Shown: positions 19,900 through 31,215 of the stretch, in pieces
Layout: each line of letters begins with the position of its first letter
Position numbering within the stretch: the stretch's first letter is position 1
Assembly: GCF_030384665.1 (NCBI RefSeq)
Contig: NC_083678.1
Coordinates: 558,001 to 622,000, forward strand
Length of the DNA: 64,000 bases
Source: Lodderomyces elongisporus
Lineage: Eukaryota > Ascomycota > Pichiomycetes > Serinales > Debaryomycetaceae
Reading direction: 5' to 3'
The notes under the pieces: model-generated
What the model saw: only the letters and a program-made list of their open reading frames with translations
What the model was told of the DNA's origin: nothing
Databases searched by the model: none
Program-made: the position numbers and the translations under genes

Positions 19900-21181
19900 T
19901 ATAGTTTAAAATTAGTTTTATGAGTCAGCTTTGAGCTTTAGTTTGAATTTGAGTTGATAAGTACTTTGTATTTTGCTTTTGTTTTTTTTTTCCCTTTTTG
20001 ATGGTTCAGTTCTGCTCGAGCATCAAATAGTGGTGGCTGATGGTGGTTATTTATAATGATTTTTGAAGCGAAAGGAGAGTCAGCAAATGTAACGAGTAGA
20101 ACTAGAAATTGAAAGTAAAAGTGAAAGCAAAAGTGAAGTTAAGAGAAGAGATAGAGCTAATCTCCTTAGCTATCTAAAGATTGCATCAGATGGATGCATA
20201 ATGGGGGGTGGGGGACAGGCAAAGTGTAGTACGTTATGACCCCGGAATCTAAATACTAAGGGTCAAGTGCGGAATTTCATTAAAATTGGGGTTTTTCCTT
20301 CTCCAATCTTCCTTCTTGTTTTGTTATTTTTTTTTTCTTCCTTTGGGGTGGATTGAAAATGTAACATTGTTTCATCGGATGCAACCAACCAAAAATAAAA
20401 AATAAAAAATAAAAGAAAATAAAATTAAAAATAAAAATAAAAGAATATAAACTACAACAAAATGACATACAAATCATCACATCTCATTAATTTATGCAAT
20501 TCTACACAAAACTGATAAAAGACTGGGGTTGGTTATGCACTTTACCTTAGCCATTCGAAAATGTAACTAGATGGCATTGGAGGAAACTGGATACCAAGTT
20601 CGTTCTTGTGTGTGGGGGGGGGACGTGATAAATGTGGTGTGGAGGTAGTCTACAAGGCAGAAAAAAAAATCTTGAAAAGATCTTTGTTCGTATGTTCAAT
20701 ATACTTCTTTTACACTCGCTCTAGTTGTTCAGTGTGTCACCAAAGCAGAAGGTAGCCAAACCTCATAATTTATTTTCTATTCTTTTTTTTTGTTTGCTTT
20801 TCTTGTTTGTTTTCTATTTTTAATTTCGTTGGTACAAACGTGTCTCCACAATTCTGTCAATATACAACCAGGATACATTTATTTCAGAATATGCATCGCT
20901 GTGTTTGATACATTCCGCTTAGTTTAGAAACTGAAACTTTACACTTTTGTAATTTCCCAGGTAGTCGGGCTTTTATATGTAAGAAGGCGCTTGCTACAAT
21001 GGGGAGGTGAGAATTTAATCAAACAAATAGGTTGATGTATTAAGTTGATAATTAGCAAATAGCATCTATACAAACATCTTTTTGTTTGCTTCTACTAATT
21101 ATAGATATATATATATATATAAATCTTTCTTTTGTTTTCTTTCATCCTATATATTTCTTTTTAGGGCTTTAATCAATCAGC
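19900..21181. other. Intergenic, 1.3 kb between two minus-strand genes
   Basis: Upstream region of the PhyH-family gene and 3' flank of the aldolase-family gene. It contains AAAATAAA-type runs near 20395-20450, a nine-G run at about 20614-20622 next to ACGTGATAA, and a TA run near 21103-21121. No gene is supported. Confidence 0.6.
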
Positions 21182-22072
21182 CTACTTCAAGAAGCTATCA
21201 TCCAAGTATATCTCCATCTCGTAATCTGGTTGGAATTCAGTGTACAACATCTCATGGCTTCCATCATGGTGTTCTGTATAAGCTGCTTCTTCGTCGCCAA
21301 TTTCAGTTAATTGTTCTCCCTTCAGTAAGGCAGCACGGGCAGCAATTTCTACTTGGCAACTTTTTTCCATCAAGGTGAACAAATAAGCTGCCTCGTCAAC
21401 AGTTTCACCAACAGTCAATAGTCCATGGTTTGTTAAAATAACCCCTTTCCCGTTGGGACCCAAGGCTGAGGCGATTTTCTTGCCTTCTTCAGCCTCCAAT
21501 GCTACTCCGCCAAAATCCTCATAGACAGAGTGGCTATTGTAGAAAGTACAGACATCTTGATTGATCATACTTAATTTTCTATGGTCTGGTTGGCAACTCC
21601 ATGCTTTACCATATGTGGAGTGGGTATGGCATGCTGCATGCACGTGCGGGTGTGCCTTGTGAATAGCAGAGTGGATCATAAAGCCTGCGGCATTAATGGC
21701 ACATTGGTTTCCATCGGGTAAGATATTGCCTTGTTCATCGACATGGACCAAGTCTGAAGCCTTAATCAAGCCAAAGTGTTTTCCCAAAGGGTTGATCCAA
21801 AATGTTTGTGGGTCTACTGGGTCACGGAGTGAAATGTGGCCTGCAGTTCCTTCAGTAAAGCCTTTTCTTGAAAATACGCGGAAAGCTCCCGCCATATGTT
21901 GCTTCGCCCATTCTCGTTCTTCTTGCTTGGTGGTAAATTTAGGGCGTTGGTATGGGTGTGCACCTCCTTTGGCGATATTGTGTGCCCCACGTTCTTGTAT
22001 TTCGTATCCGCGAGATGTTGAGGCAGAGGTTGATGCAGTAGTGGATGTTGCAGATGCTGCTGTTGGTGACAT
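21182..22072 (-). CDS. Class II aldolase/adducin-domain protein
   Basis: A 296-residue class II aldolase/adducin N-terminal domain protein. Bacterial relatives are zinc aldolases acting on sugar phosphates such as fuculose or ribulose phosphates; many fungal members are uncharacterised. The zinc-site pattern is present: HVHAACHTHS with His149 and His151, and NHGLL with His216. The motif EGTAGHISLRDP (74-85) begins the fold, and the domain covers about 55-260. I chose the ATG at 22072. The frame continues upstream to 22366, but that extra 98-residue stretch is Pro, Ser and Phe rich, looks like a translated leader and has no family match. The first 20 residues, Ala/Ser/Thr-rich, could be disordered or a weak targeting sequence. 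The physiological substrate is unknown. Confidence 0.85.
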   Translation of the reverse strand: MSPTAASATSTTASTSASTSRGYEIQERGAHNIAKGGAHPYQRPKFTTKQEEREWAKQHMAGAFRVFSRKGFTEGTAGHISLRDPVDPQTFWINPLGKHFGLIKASDLVHVDEQGNILPDGNQCAINAAGFMIHSAIHKAHPHVHAACHTHSTYGKAWSCQPDHRKLSMINQDVCTFYNSHSVYEDFGGVALEAEEGKKIASALGPNGKGVILTNHGLLTVGETVDEAAYLFTLMEKSCQVEIAARAALLKGEQLTEIGDEEAAYTEHHDGSHEMLYTEFQPDYEMEIYLDDSFLK

Positions 22073-23076
22073 GACTGTTTGAAATAGATGGGAACCGGAA
22101 ACGAAATGATAAAGAAAAGAATAAGGGATTGTTGTTGATGAAGTAAATGGTGTGAGATTCTTTTGGGTTCCTTTGGGTTTCTTTGGGTTAATATATATAG
22201 TCTTTTGTGTGAAACAGTTGGTTGGTAAATGATAAGAGATGAACCCTAGAGCTAACGGAAACTGATAGAGAATAGTAGGGGATAAAGCGATAGAGAATGA
22301 ATGTATGTGTGTGTGGAGGAGAAGGGAGAAGGAGGGAGGAGGAGGAGGAAAAAAGAAAAGAGACAAAATTCCGCTTCCATTAGCGCATACTGTCCCAATG
22401 TGGAAAACTGATGCGGCACCAATTGTTGTTGATTATGCTCTTTTTTTTTTCTTTCTTCTCTTTAGGGGGGTATTTGTTTTAGCTATACTATCAAGAGGGA
22501 AGTTCAATATAGATGCGACAAAAAAATCTTCCTCTAACGGCAAGAGAAAGATGTTGTTGATACATAGTAATGGTAGAGCAATACGATAAGGCTATTACTT
22601 AGCGGTATACTTGTGAGTAGGTTGAAAGTAAGAAGTTGGTAGCAACAATTTTGTTCAAAAATGAAAAAAAAAAAAAAATAATAGTTATTAGTGTTGAAAG
22701 AATATTGCAATATCCAATTTGATTTATATAGCATAAAAGAATACTTCCAAGATAACAGATCCTCCATTTTTTTATTCTGTTTTTTTTCAACAAAGTTAGC
22801 TGAAAAATTATAGCAATCATAATTTCCTGTTCCTTTATTTCGCTTTGTTTTGTTTTGTTTAGTGTTCTTTTAGTTACCTCTTCAACATTACAAATATATA
22901 TGGTTAGTATATACTCTAAGCTTAGTTCTCAGAAAGTTTAACTTGTGTGTAATCTGAATAAGTAGAAAGACTTGGCCTCCTCGGTTGAAAACAAAGTCGT
23001 GCAAGAATGCACAATGAGTATTAGTTAACAAATGTGAGACAGATATATATATATTGCTTGATAGCTGCAAACACAA

Positions 23077-23088
23077 CCCCCCCCCCCC
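23077..23088 (+). repeat. Poly-C tract (12 C)
   Basis: C run followed by TCTCCTACTTCCTACTTCC, in the gene-free region upstream of the zinc-cluster regulator. Confidence 0.9.
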
Positions 23089-26000
23089 TCTCCTACTTCC
23101 TACTTCCTACTTCTTTCCCCCCTTTGATAGATAAAAGGATGGTGGTACACACGCAACGGGAAAGAGGGAAGAGAGAAATAAATAAATAAAAAAAGAAAAA
23201 GAGGTAAAAGAAAAAGAAAATCACCTGTTCTGCGTTAATATGTCTTAGAATAGGACATTCCAATTTGCCACAATTTTTGGTTTCCTTGTCTCTTATTTGT
23301 GTGTATTTTTTTTCAAAATCATTATTATAGTTGCTGTGTTGGTGGTTGTTATTGGATTCTCTTTGCTTATTGAGGGGGGGAGGAGAGAGGAAGGGAGGTG
23401 AAGAGAGAGGGTAAAGGGATGCTCTCTACTAAGCCACACGGAATTGTTTTTTTATAACAAACTGTTTATTTCCGGAAATATTGAAAGTGTAATATTCGCA
23501 ATACTTTATATAAATCAATTTGTGTTGTGTTGTGTAGTTTTTGTTTTTTTTTTTGTTCGTTTGTTTGGGAGGGGGTGGTTTCACATTATTCAGTTGAAGA
23601 TGACCACGTTGTGTGATGTTGTGAGGAGATACAAAACAATAAAGGCAAAACTTAGTTGCTTCTTGTCGATGTGTTTCTTTAGCATCGTGTTATTTCTTAT
23701 CTCTTGTTGTGTGTAAGTCTTCCTTTTGGAAATTACCTTTTTTTTCATTTTTCGTTTTTGCTTTTTTCATTTTTCGTCTTTGTGTGTGTGCGTGTGTTTG
23801 TGGTGAGACATATAGCTTCTACGCAGTCCAAACTTTAATTTTATGTAAAATGTAAAAAGAGAACAATAAGACCGAGTAAGATCACACTCTCTTTCTATGT
23901 TCTGTGTTTAATTTTCTTTTTCCTATTTTCTATTCTCTATTTTCTATTTGCCCGTAGCATGGTTAGACTCTGTTGCATCTTATACTTCATAAAATGTGGT
24001 ATATACAGCAAACGTCTAATCATACTATTCTACAACTGAGTTCTCTTTGTTCTTTGTGGTTTGGTTTGGTGAGACAAAAGAGGCAAAGTCTTCTTCTCTT
24101 TTTTTTTCCCCTCCCCACTAAAGAGTAGGAACTTTTCTGTATTTGTCAATGTATTAATGTACTGGGAAAATGGGGGAGGGGGGAAATAACATTAATTTGG
24201 AGTTGGTGGATATAAAGGCATGAAAAGTGTTATAAACAAACGAGGTGGAATTAATATAGAGGGCCATTTGGGCCGAAGAGGGATAAATGTCTCAATAACT
24301 TGTTAATGCTGTAGTTGTAGTTATAGTTTGTTTGTTTGTTTTTTTTTGCGGATATTTAGGAACATGCGGGTAAACGTGAGCAGGGCTATTTAGTATTGTT
24401 ATTGCAACGACGGAAGTAGATGTAGTTATTGTTGTACTTGTAGACAGGGTGGGTGGTGCTGGTAGTGGTTGTTGCTCTCTCCAAACTATTATTTCTTTTG
24501 GTTAGGTACTTGAAAACTTTAAACCGTGTACTAGTGACCTCGATTATTGCCGTTTGTGAAATCAAATTACTGGATACAAGATAAATTTTCCAAAGCTACA
24601 TATTCATTTGATGAACAAAGATAAACAGAAGAGTAATATAAAGCAAAATAAAGGAAAGGAAAAGATAACATGAATAGAAGAGGGGTTTTGTCAAAAAAAG
24701 TTTGACTAAACTAGAGAAAATCAAACATGATTCACGGATTTAAGTTTTGAATATTCCTGAACCAGCCCCCCAGTATATATATATATATCAAGATAGCTCA
24801 ACCAACAATCAGAGTCAGGAGTGCATAGCGTCAATAACCACACATATTGTGGCTAGTTTAAGGTTTCGAGCAGAACTGATAACTAATAGCAACTAAAACA
24901 TTCAAGATAACAAGAAAAGGAAATGCAATTGTTATTTAGACTTCTTGTGTTTAAAAAAAAAGGGCTGATGAAAAAAGAAAAAAGAAAAAAAGATGAGCTT
25001 CCAATGAAATGGAGTGAATATATGCACCATTATTCCTCTTGTATTTGAATTCCTTTTTCTCTTTTGGTTCTTTGCTTTTGATGTTGGTTTTTGTTTGATA
25101 TACATTCTTTGCATTACAACATAAGGAGGAAGGAGAATCAAAGAAACAAAAAAAAAAAAAAACCCACACAATTAGGATACATTTGTCTTGATGTAGGAAG
25201 TTTCCATTTACTCCTTTGTTTCACTTCTTCCCAACTTACCCCTCATTCCCACTTCGTCTTCGTCTGGATGTTTATTTAGGTGGTTTTTTTTTTTTGACTC
25301 AAACCCTTTCTATAACTATTTGATTGTTTGCGGATTTAAGACCGTGAACCAGAAATATGTTTAGGGGTTTCTTCCTCCTTTTGCAAATTACAGTTAGTTG
25401 TAAATAATTTTTTAGATTCAAAAGGCAGATATCCGTAAGAGGAAAATGTCAAAGAGTAGCCATTATAGAAAGCAAAAGATTGAACAAAATATAATAAAAT
25501 AAAATAAAAAGTAGAAAAAGGAGGTAAGTCTAAACGAAAGATATCAAATCCAACTTTGAGATTAAGAGTAGGGTTAGGTGTGGTTCTAATGGATTTGCTC
25601 TTGGGGGAGGGGAGTAGTTAGTATTTCAAAAGGTTGAGAATAATTTGGTAGCATTTTCAAAATTGTTGAAACTTGGCCTTGTCTTCTTCTTACGGAACAC
25701 CACCACTACTAACTACTAACTACTACTTGTTCTAAATAATTGTACAGTGTATGTATTATATATGTGTGTATATAAGCCATTCTGCCTATAATCTTGTGAG
25801 ACACACATACGTAATGCACTTTGCATTACAATAGACAAACAACTAAACAACTAAACAACTACTACCAATATAACTTTGCCACACACAAAGAAAGACAAGC
25901 TAAACAACTTATATATAAAAGTATATATATATATTTATATTTATAGGTAGAGGATTAAAAGGTGATGTTTATAGACGGATTTTAGCACAATTAAAGTTTT

Positions 26001-26160
26001 ATATCGTTTGGTAGCGTTCTTCCCTATTTTCAACTCTTTTCTTTATTCTTTCAATTAAAGAATTTGGTTTCTTTTTTCTCTTCTATTTCTAATTTTGTAC
26101 ACCCCTAGTAAAGTTTTGCACCCTTAAAACTTTATAAGGAATTTTTACCCTCACCCCTAA

Positions 26161-26171
26161 CCCCCCCCCCC
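26161..26171 (+). repeat. Poly-C tract (11 C)
   Basis: C run preceded by CACCCCTAA, 1.6 kb upstream of the zinc-cluster regulator start. Confidence 0.9.
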
Positions 26172-27767
26172 ACCTTTATTTCAATATAATATTGTATCGT
26201 GTGTTCGAAACAACCATTGGGATAACGGAAAATCAAGGTATCAAAATAAAGAAGAAAAAAAAAGGAAGTCAGCTTCAGTAAATCCGTAAACTAGAAAGAT
26301 ACTAAACAGGTTTTATACATCTATTTGAATTTACTACAATTTTGATTTATGAAAATATAATACAAACCAAAGAACAAGAAAAAAACAATAAACAATAAAC
26401 AATAGGACAGGATAGGAACTGGGACTGGCAATCTATATCTTAGAGATGAAACAGAGGGGAACTTTATGGAAAGTGTTGAAAAAATAAAAAAATAAACAAT
26501 AGAAAATAAGCAATAAAAAAATTTTTAAGATTTTTTTACCTTCCCATCCCATCCAACTTACTCAAAGCCATCGCTGCCCTGTTTGAAATAAAAAAAAAAA
26601 CTAGTAACAAAACAGGAAGAAGAAGAAGGAGTAGGAGTAGTAGTAGTAGTAGTAGAATGTGAAAGTATTTTTGAGTAGGATAAGCGATATTGCTCTTGTT
26701 ATCAGAAATAAAAAAAAAAAACATTTCGTTAAAGCAAGTATCAGCCTGGAAAATAAAAATAAAAAATAAAAAATAAAAAATAAAAAAGTTCAACAAAAAA
26801 AAAAAAAGAGAGAAACCTTCCATTTCATACCACGCAGCAAAGGTTAGGCGAAAAAACAATACAAAGTGAAAAATAGAAATAGAAATAGAGAAAAGAAAAA
26901 GAAGTAAAACCTAATGGAAAAGTAAAGTGTGTAGAAACGCAATCCAACCAAATACAAAGTGAATGGCAAAAAACAGAAAGAAAAAAAAAAAGAGAGAAGG
27001 CACTCCGTGTAAAAGTTGCTACAAGCAAATACTAACTCCATACTCACCTGCTTTTAGTCAAGCTTTTCTAATATACCCTTACACACTAGTCCCGATTACT
27101 TCGCCTTGAGACACATTCCCTGCCTCTCTCTCTCTCTCCCTTATTCTCCTTAACCCTCTAACACCCAAACCATACTAATACTTTATTCTATTTCATATCT
27201 AACCACATTGCTCGCTCTGCGTAATGACCTCACACAAAGTTGAGATTGCTCACATATCCACAAATCGAAAGTAATATGGACAATCACATTGAATTCGTGA
27301 TTTCTCATAATTACTCTCTTTCTCTTTCTTTCTCATTCTTACTCTCTCTCTCTATATATATATATATGTGTGTGCCAGTATCGTCTGCCTTTGAAATTCC
27401 ATCTTTTTTGTCAAATGAATATTATATTTCAACTATATCTTGCATATCGTCTTTGTTGATCGAGGACTGAAAAAAAAAAATAATAATAATAATAATTATC
27501 TTTGAAGAAGAAGCAATAAAGAAAATAAATAAATAATAATAGAGGACATTTACTGTGCAAATTGATCAACTTAGTTTTCAAATCCACCTAAACAAAAAAC
27601 TTTATTAATCGCATTAACAGTGCTTGTTTTACCAGAGCTTAATATAAACAATCCATCTTTACTTACTATACTGCTACACAGTTCTACACAGCAACCTACT
27701 TTGCTTCACTTCACTATACTATTTTTTTGCCCTACTCCCCACACCCCACACCTCACACCCCATACAC

Positions 27768-30662
27768 ATGAGCCACAACCTTTCGCCATACAGCACTGGT
27801 GCCAGCCCTACAAATGTAGTCGCACACAAACCACCACCAACAAAACGAATGAGGAAACTACCACCAGAAAAGAGACAAAAGGTATCATCGGCATGTGACT
27901 GGTGCAAGAAACGAAAATTTAAATGCTCGGGATTAACACCATGCGAGTTGTGTTCAAGAAAGGGCCACGAATGTACCTACACCATTATCGATAAGAGATC
28001 GTTGAAAAGCGAAAGAATGTTGAAACTCAAGGAAGAAAAATTGAGGCTCGAACAGGAGAACAATGTACATGGAGAAAACGTTGCTAAAGATCAAATACCG
28101 AGACAAGGAAGTAGTCAATTATATGCACCACCCCAGCAACCACAACCACTACAACAACCACTACAACAACAGTACCATTATCAGTACTCTCCACATGAGA
28201 CATATCCTCACCAACAGATAACCCCACCCGATGGTTCAAATCACTACCTCCAGCAACACCAACAACAATACCAGAATCAGGGATATTTTGGTCCAATCCA
28301 TCCATTACACAATAGCCAACTAGACACCCGGTACTATCCACAGCAACAACATCAACAACAACAGCTGTATCCTTTCCCATCTATCCCGCACCATACACCC
28401 CTACCAAGACCAAGCTTGTCGCATTCACCGGCTGACACTATCAGACCCGTACCACCTTCCAACCCTTCAAACTGTAGCTTACCGCCAATGCGACCACCAT
28501 TTACAAGTCAATCATCAAACCCATCGATAGTAGACAACACAGTAAAGCCACCACCAATTACTAGTCAAATCAGTCAAAATAGCCAGACTAGTCAAAATAG
28601 CCAGACTAGTCAAAATAGTCAAAATAGTCAAAATAGTCAAAATAGCCAAAATAGCCAAAATAGCCAAAATAGTATGCCCACGCCAGAAACAACACCCAAC
28701 TCTGTGGTTGGTACTCCAGGCCACAACAGTATACCAAAGTCACTACAACCACTACTTTCCTTCCCATTAGATAACAAAAACCAAACATCATCGGCTGTCA
28801 ATGGTGATGGCACTATTGATAAAGAAGGCGACACTGGTATACAAGACATGATCACCGAAGACGTTGAACCACTAAGTGACGATCTGTCATCTTGCGAAGC
28901 CAAAGATGGTGTTTCAAATCAAGCTGGTAAAAGCTGCATCTTGCTAAATGACAAGTCTGGCACATTTAGGTACATGGGAGAAACAAGCCCCTTATCTGTA
29001 TTGTACGAGACCCGAAATGTCTTTTACCAATATGTTGGGCTGACAAAATTGACCGAAGACTTGAGGGGATGTCCCGTTACTGATAAGCCATTGAAAGTCG
29101 AAAAAGTTATAACCGAACTACCCAGTATTGAGGATAGAGACTTGTTCATTCAACAATTCAAGAGAAATATCAATGACACATTCTTTGTATACAATATAGA
29201 CAGATTCTACAAAGAGATTGTTGAACCCGTGTACCAGGATCCACTCGATGAACATAACCAAACCAAATTGGTACAATTATACTTTGTAATGGCCATTGGT
29301 GCCACGTACTATGACTTCACTAGAAAAATACCCGAGGCACCACTTGGTGCCAAATACTTCAATTCAGGACGATATATTTCGCAATTGTTAATTGAAGATA
29401 GCGAATTATGGTGTGTTGTTAGCCACTATTTACAATTCCATTACTATCAATCCATCTTGAAAAAATCAACCGCTTGGATTCACTTGAACACTGCAATCAA
29501 GTATGCGCAATCATTGGGACTTCATCGCTCATTTGTTAATGAACAGTTTGCACACAAATCGGATGAAATCGAATATAGAATGCGTCTTTTCCGTTCACTT
29601 TACTCGTCTGATCGTATCTCATCGGTATTTATTGGTAGACCAATAGCAATCAATGATTACGACTGGGATGATCCAACAAGATTTAAACCATCAAACACAT
29701 TGGCGACAAATTTGAACTTTAATGCCAAGTGTCAGATTGAAGTTGCACGAGTCTCGACACTAGTTGGAAAAATTGTGGCCAATTTTTATCAGAATAGAAT
29801 TATTGATATAAACAGAACTAAAAATCTTGCTGTACAGCTCAAGGCTTGGTCTGCTAACCTTGATCCGGTGTTGAAAATCGAATCAATTTTGAAGCCACTG
29901 GACATTCCCAATAATGAAGATTTTGGAAACACTCAGATTGTGCTCATGATGCATTTACTTCAGCTATATGCAATAATGTTGCTTTCACGGCCTTTCTTTA
30001 TGTTTGAAGCTGTAAGCAATATTAATAAGGAATTCAAAAATTCTACTTTGAAGGATCGCGAATCTTCTAAGCAATTTTGTCGTGCTGCAGTTAAGGCCTC
30101 TATATTGGCTATCAAGTTGATGAATCATTATATTAACACTGCTTTTAAGGAGGTTAAGCGTATGGAATGTTATGTCATCATTACATGCTCCTTCTATAGT
30201 TGCATATTCATTGGTATCACCATCCTCAATGGTGGATTAGAGGACGAGGGATATACGGAATCTGATCTTCTTACATTATTGAAGAATTCAGTCTACGTTC
30301 TTCATCATTACTCAACTTGTAACAAGGGAGCTGAGAGGTATGCTGAGATTGGCGCAGATCTTGTTGGCGCATTGGTCAATAGACACAACACCAAGGGAAG
30401 AAGCAATGCATCGGGAAGTGAAAGTGCTCAAACTATGTCTAACAAAGTTGTGGTGAAGGATGAAGAGTATGAGAGCGAGAATATTCTCAATTTGTTCCAA
30501 TTTGGTCAGGACCCAACAGGACAAGATATTCAATCGCTTGTGGACTTTCAGCAATTGTTTGTGTCTCATGATATCGCAAGTGCGGGGGGAAGCGTTGGTG
30601 GAGCTAGCTCCATGCCCTATGATTATGGAAATTATGATTTATTTTTTGGCGATAAATATTAG
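27768..30662 (+). CDS. Zn(II)2Cys6 (zinc cluster) transcription factor
   Basis: A 964-residue fungal binuclear zinc-cluster regulator; I cannot assign it to a named factor. The DNA-binding cluster has Cys43, 46, 53, 59, 62 and 69 (spacing C-x2-C-x6-C-x5-C-x2-C-x6-C), preceded by a basic arm KRMRKLPPEKRQK. A short Lys/Glu/Leu helix (about 78-95) may be the dimerisation element. Residues about 110-270 are Gln/Pro/His rich, and about 267-303 are a run of Ser-Gln-Asn triplets with some Ser-Gln-Thr. The middle homology (Fungal_trans) domain covers roughly 460-720, with YSSDRISSVFIGRPI near 619-633. The C-terminal tail has acidic and hydrophobic patches that could activate transcription. Target genes are not evident from the sequence. 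It has an exceptionally long upstream spacer, and a CACA/CCCC-rich leader precedes the ATG. Confidence 0.9.
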   Translation: MSHNLSPYSTGASPTNVVAHKPPPTKRMRKLPPEKRQKVSSACDWCKKRKFKCSGLTPCELCSRKGHECTYTIIDKRSLKSERMLKLKEEKLRLEQENNVHGENVAKDQIPRQGSSQLYAPPQQPQPLQQPLQQQYHYQYSPHETYPHQQITPPDGSNHYLQQHQQQYQNQGYFGPIHPLHNSQLDTRYYPQQQHQQQQLYPFPSIPHHTPLPRPSLSHSPADTIRPVPPSNPSNCSLPPMRPPFTSQSSNPSIVDNTVKPPPITSQISQNSQTSQNSQTSQNSQNSQNSQNSQNSQNSQNSMPTPETTPNSVVGTPGHNSIPKSLQPLLSFPLDNKNQTSSAVNGDGTIDKEGDTGIQDMITEDVEPLSDDLSSCEAKDGVSNQAGKSCILLNDKSGTFRYMGETSPLSVLYETRNVFYQYVGLTKLTEDLRGCPVTDKPLKVEKVITELPSIEDRDLFIQQFKRNINDTFFVYNIDRFYKEIVEPVYQDPLDEHNQTKLVQLYFVMAIGATYYDFTRKIPEAPLGAKYFNSGRYISQLLIEDSELWCVVSHYLQFHYYQSILKKSTAWIHLNTAIKYAQSLGLHRSFVNEQFAHKSDEIEYRMRLFRSLYSSDRISSVFIGRPIAINDYDWDDPTRFKPSNTLATNLNFNAKCQIEVARVSTLVGKIVANFYQNRIIDINRTKNLAVQLKAWSANLDPVLKIESILKPLDIPNNEDFGNTQIVLMMHLLQLYAIMLLSRPFFMFEAVSNINKEFKNSTLKDRESSKQFCRAAVKASILAIKLMNHYINTAFKEVKRMECYVIITCSFYSCIFIGITILNGGLEDEGYTESDLLTLLKNSVYVLHHYSTCNKGAERYAEIGADLVGALVNRHNTKGRSNASGSESAQTMSNKVVVKDEEYESENILNLFQFGQDPTGQDIQSLVDFQQLFVSHDIASAGGSVGGASSMPYDYGNYDLFFGDKY
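28566..28676 (+). repeat. In-frame AGTCAAAAT-type 9-bp repeat in the zinc-cluster gene
   Basis: About twelve 9-bp units of AGTCAAAAT or AGCCAAAAT, with two units reading AGCCAGACT, encode the Ser-Gln-Asn / Ser-Gln-Thr run. Copy number is likely to vary between strains. Confidence 0.9.
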
Positions 30663-31215
30663 TGTTTAATTCTATATTGCAACTTTACTTTTGTGTTGTT
30701 TAAAATTTTTCGATTGAGGTTTTTATTTAATCAAGAATCAGTACTTATATGTATATACTTTCAACAACTTTTAGTTCCTTAAATACAGTATTATTTTGTT
30801 TTATTTCAATTTTGCTTTGTTCTGTTCTGTTCTGTTGTCTTATTCTTCTTTCTTTCTTTTCGCAAGTTTAAAAGCATATTGGTAAGAGTGAGAGAAAATC
30901 AGAGATAGATACACACGCATAGAAAGAGAGAGAAGGAAGAACACATTATAACGCTAATAAAAATATGTGCACCAACGGTTGTCGCAAAAAGAAAAAAGAT
31001 AAAAGAAACAAAAAAAAAATAAAAAAGAAAAGAAAAGATATGTGCCATATTCGCTTTAGCTCTACCGTCACAATCTAAGCCTCTCGCCAAGACTACAAAA
31101 GCTAAAAGAAAAGGAGAATTCTTTCTTCTTTTTTGGCATTCTAAATAGCTCATCCAATTTGTTTGCTCTATTAACAACATAGCTTGACACATATCTAAAA
31201 TCAAGAATCAAAATA
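30663..31215. other. Intergenic, 550 bp, between the zinc-cluster gene and PER1
   Basis: 3' flank of the regulator and promoter side of PER1. It has CTGTT pentamer repeats near 30820-30836, AGAGAGAGAAGG near 30920 and A-rich runs near 31005-31040. No gene is supported. Confidence 0.6.

Larger units (their letters stand above)
22073..27767. other. Large gene-free region (5.7 kb) upstream of the Zn(II)2Cys6 regulator
   Basis: The longest stretch without a supported gene in the window. It includes the short upstream region of the aldolase-family gene at its left end; the rest precedes the regulator on the plus strand. It holds C tracts at 23077-23088 and 26161-26171, a purine-rich G-cluster near 23383-23420, TA runs near 24775-24789, 25923-25933 and 27354-27367, repeated AAATA blocks near 26755-26787, and trinucleotide runs such as AGTAGTAGT near 26633-26655. 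Open frames are short and biased (Phe, Lys). Long upstream regions of this kind are known for several CTG-clade regulators, where they hold many binding sites and long leaders; that reading is inference here. Confidence 0.55.

Noticed and set aside
22073..22366. 98-residue N-terminal extension of the class II aldolase-family protein in the same open frame
   Set aside because: It is Pro/Ser/Phe rich, shows no family match, and looks like a translated leader; the ATG at 22072 gives the normal domain.
27620..27898. Upstream frame overlapping the start of the zinc-cluster regulator
   Set aside because: It has no ATG at its start (it begins GTG) and is a biased leader sequence; a regulatory upstream frame is not supported.
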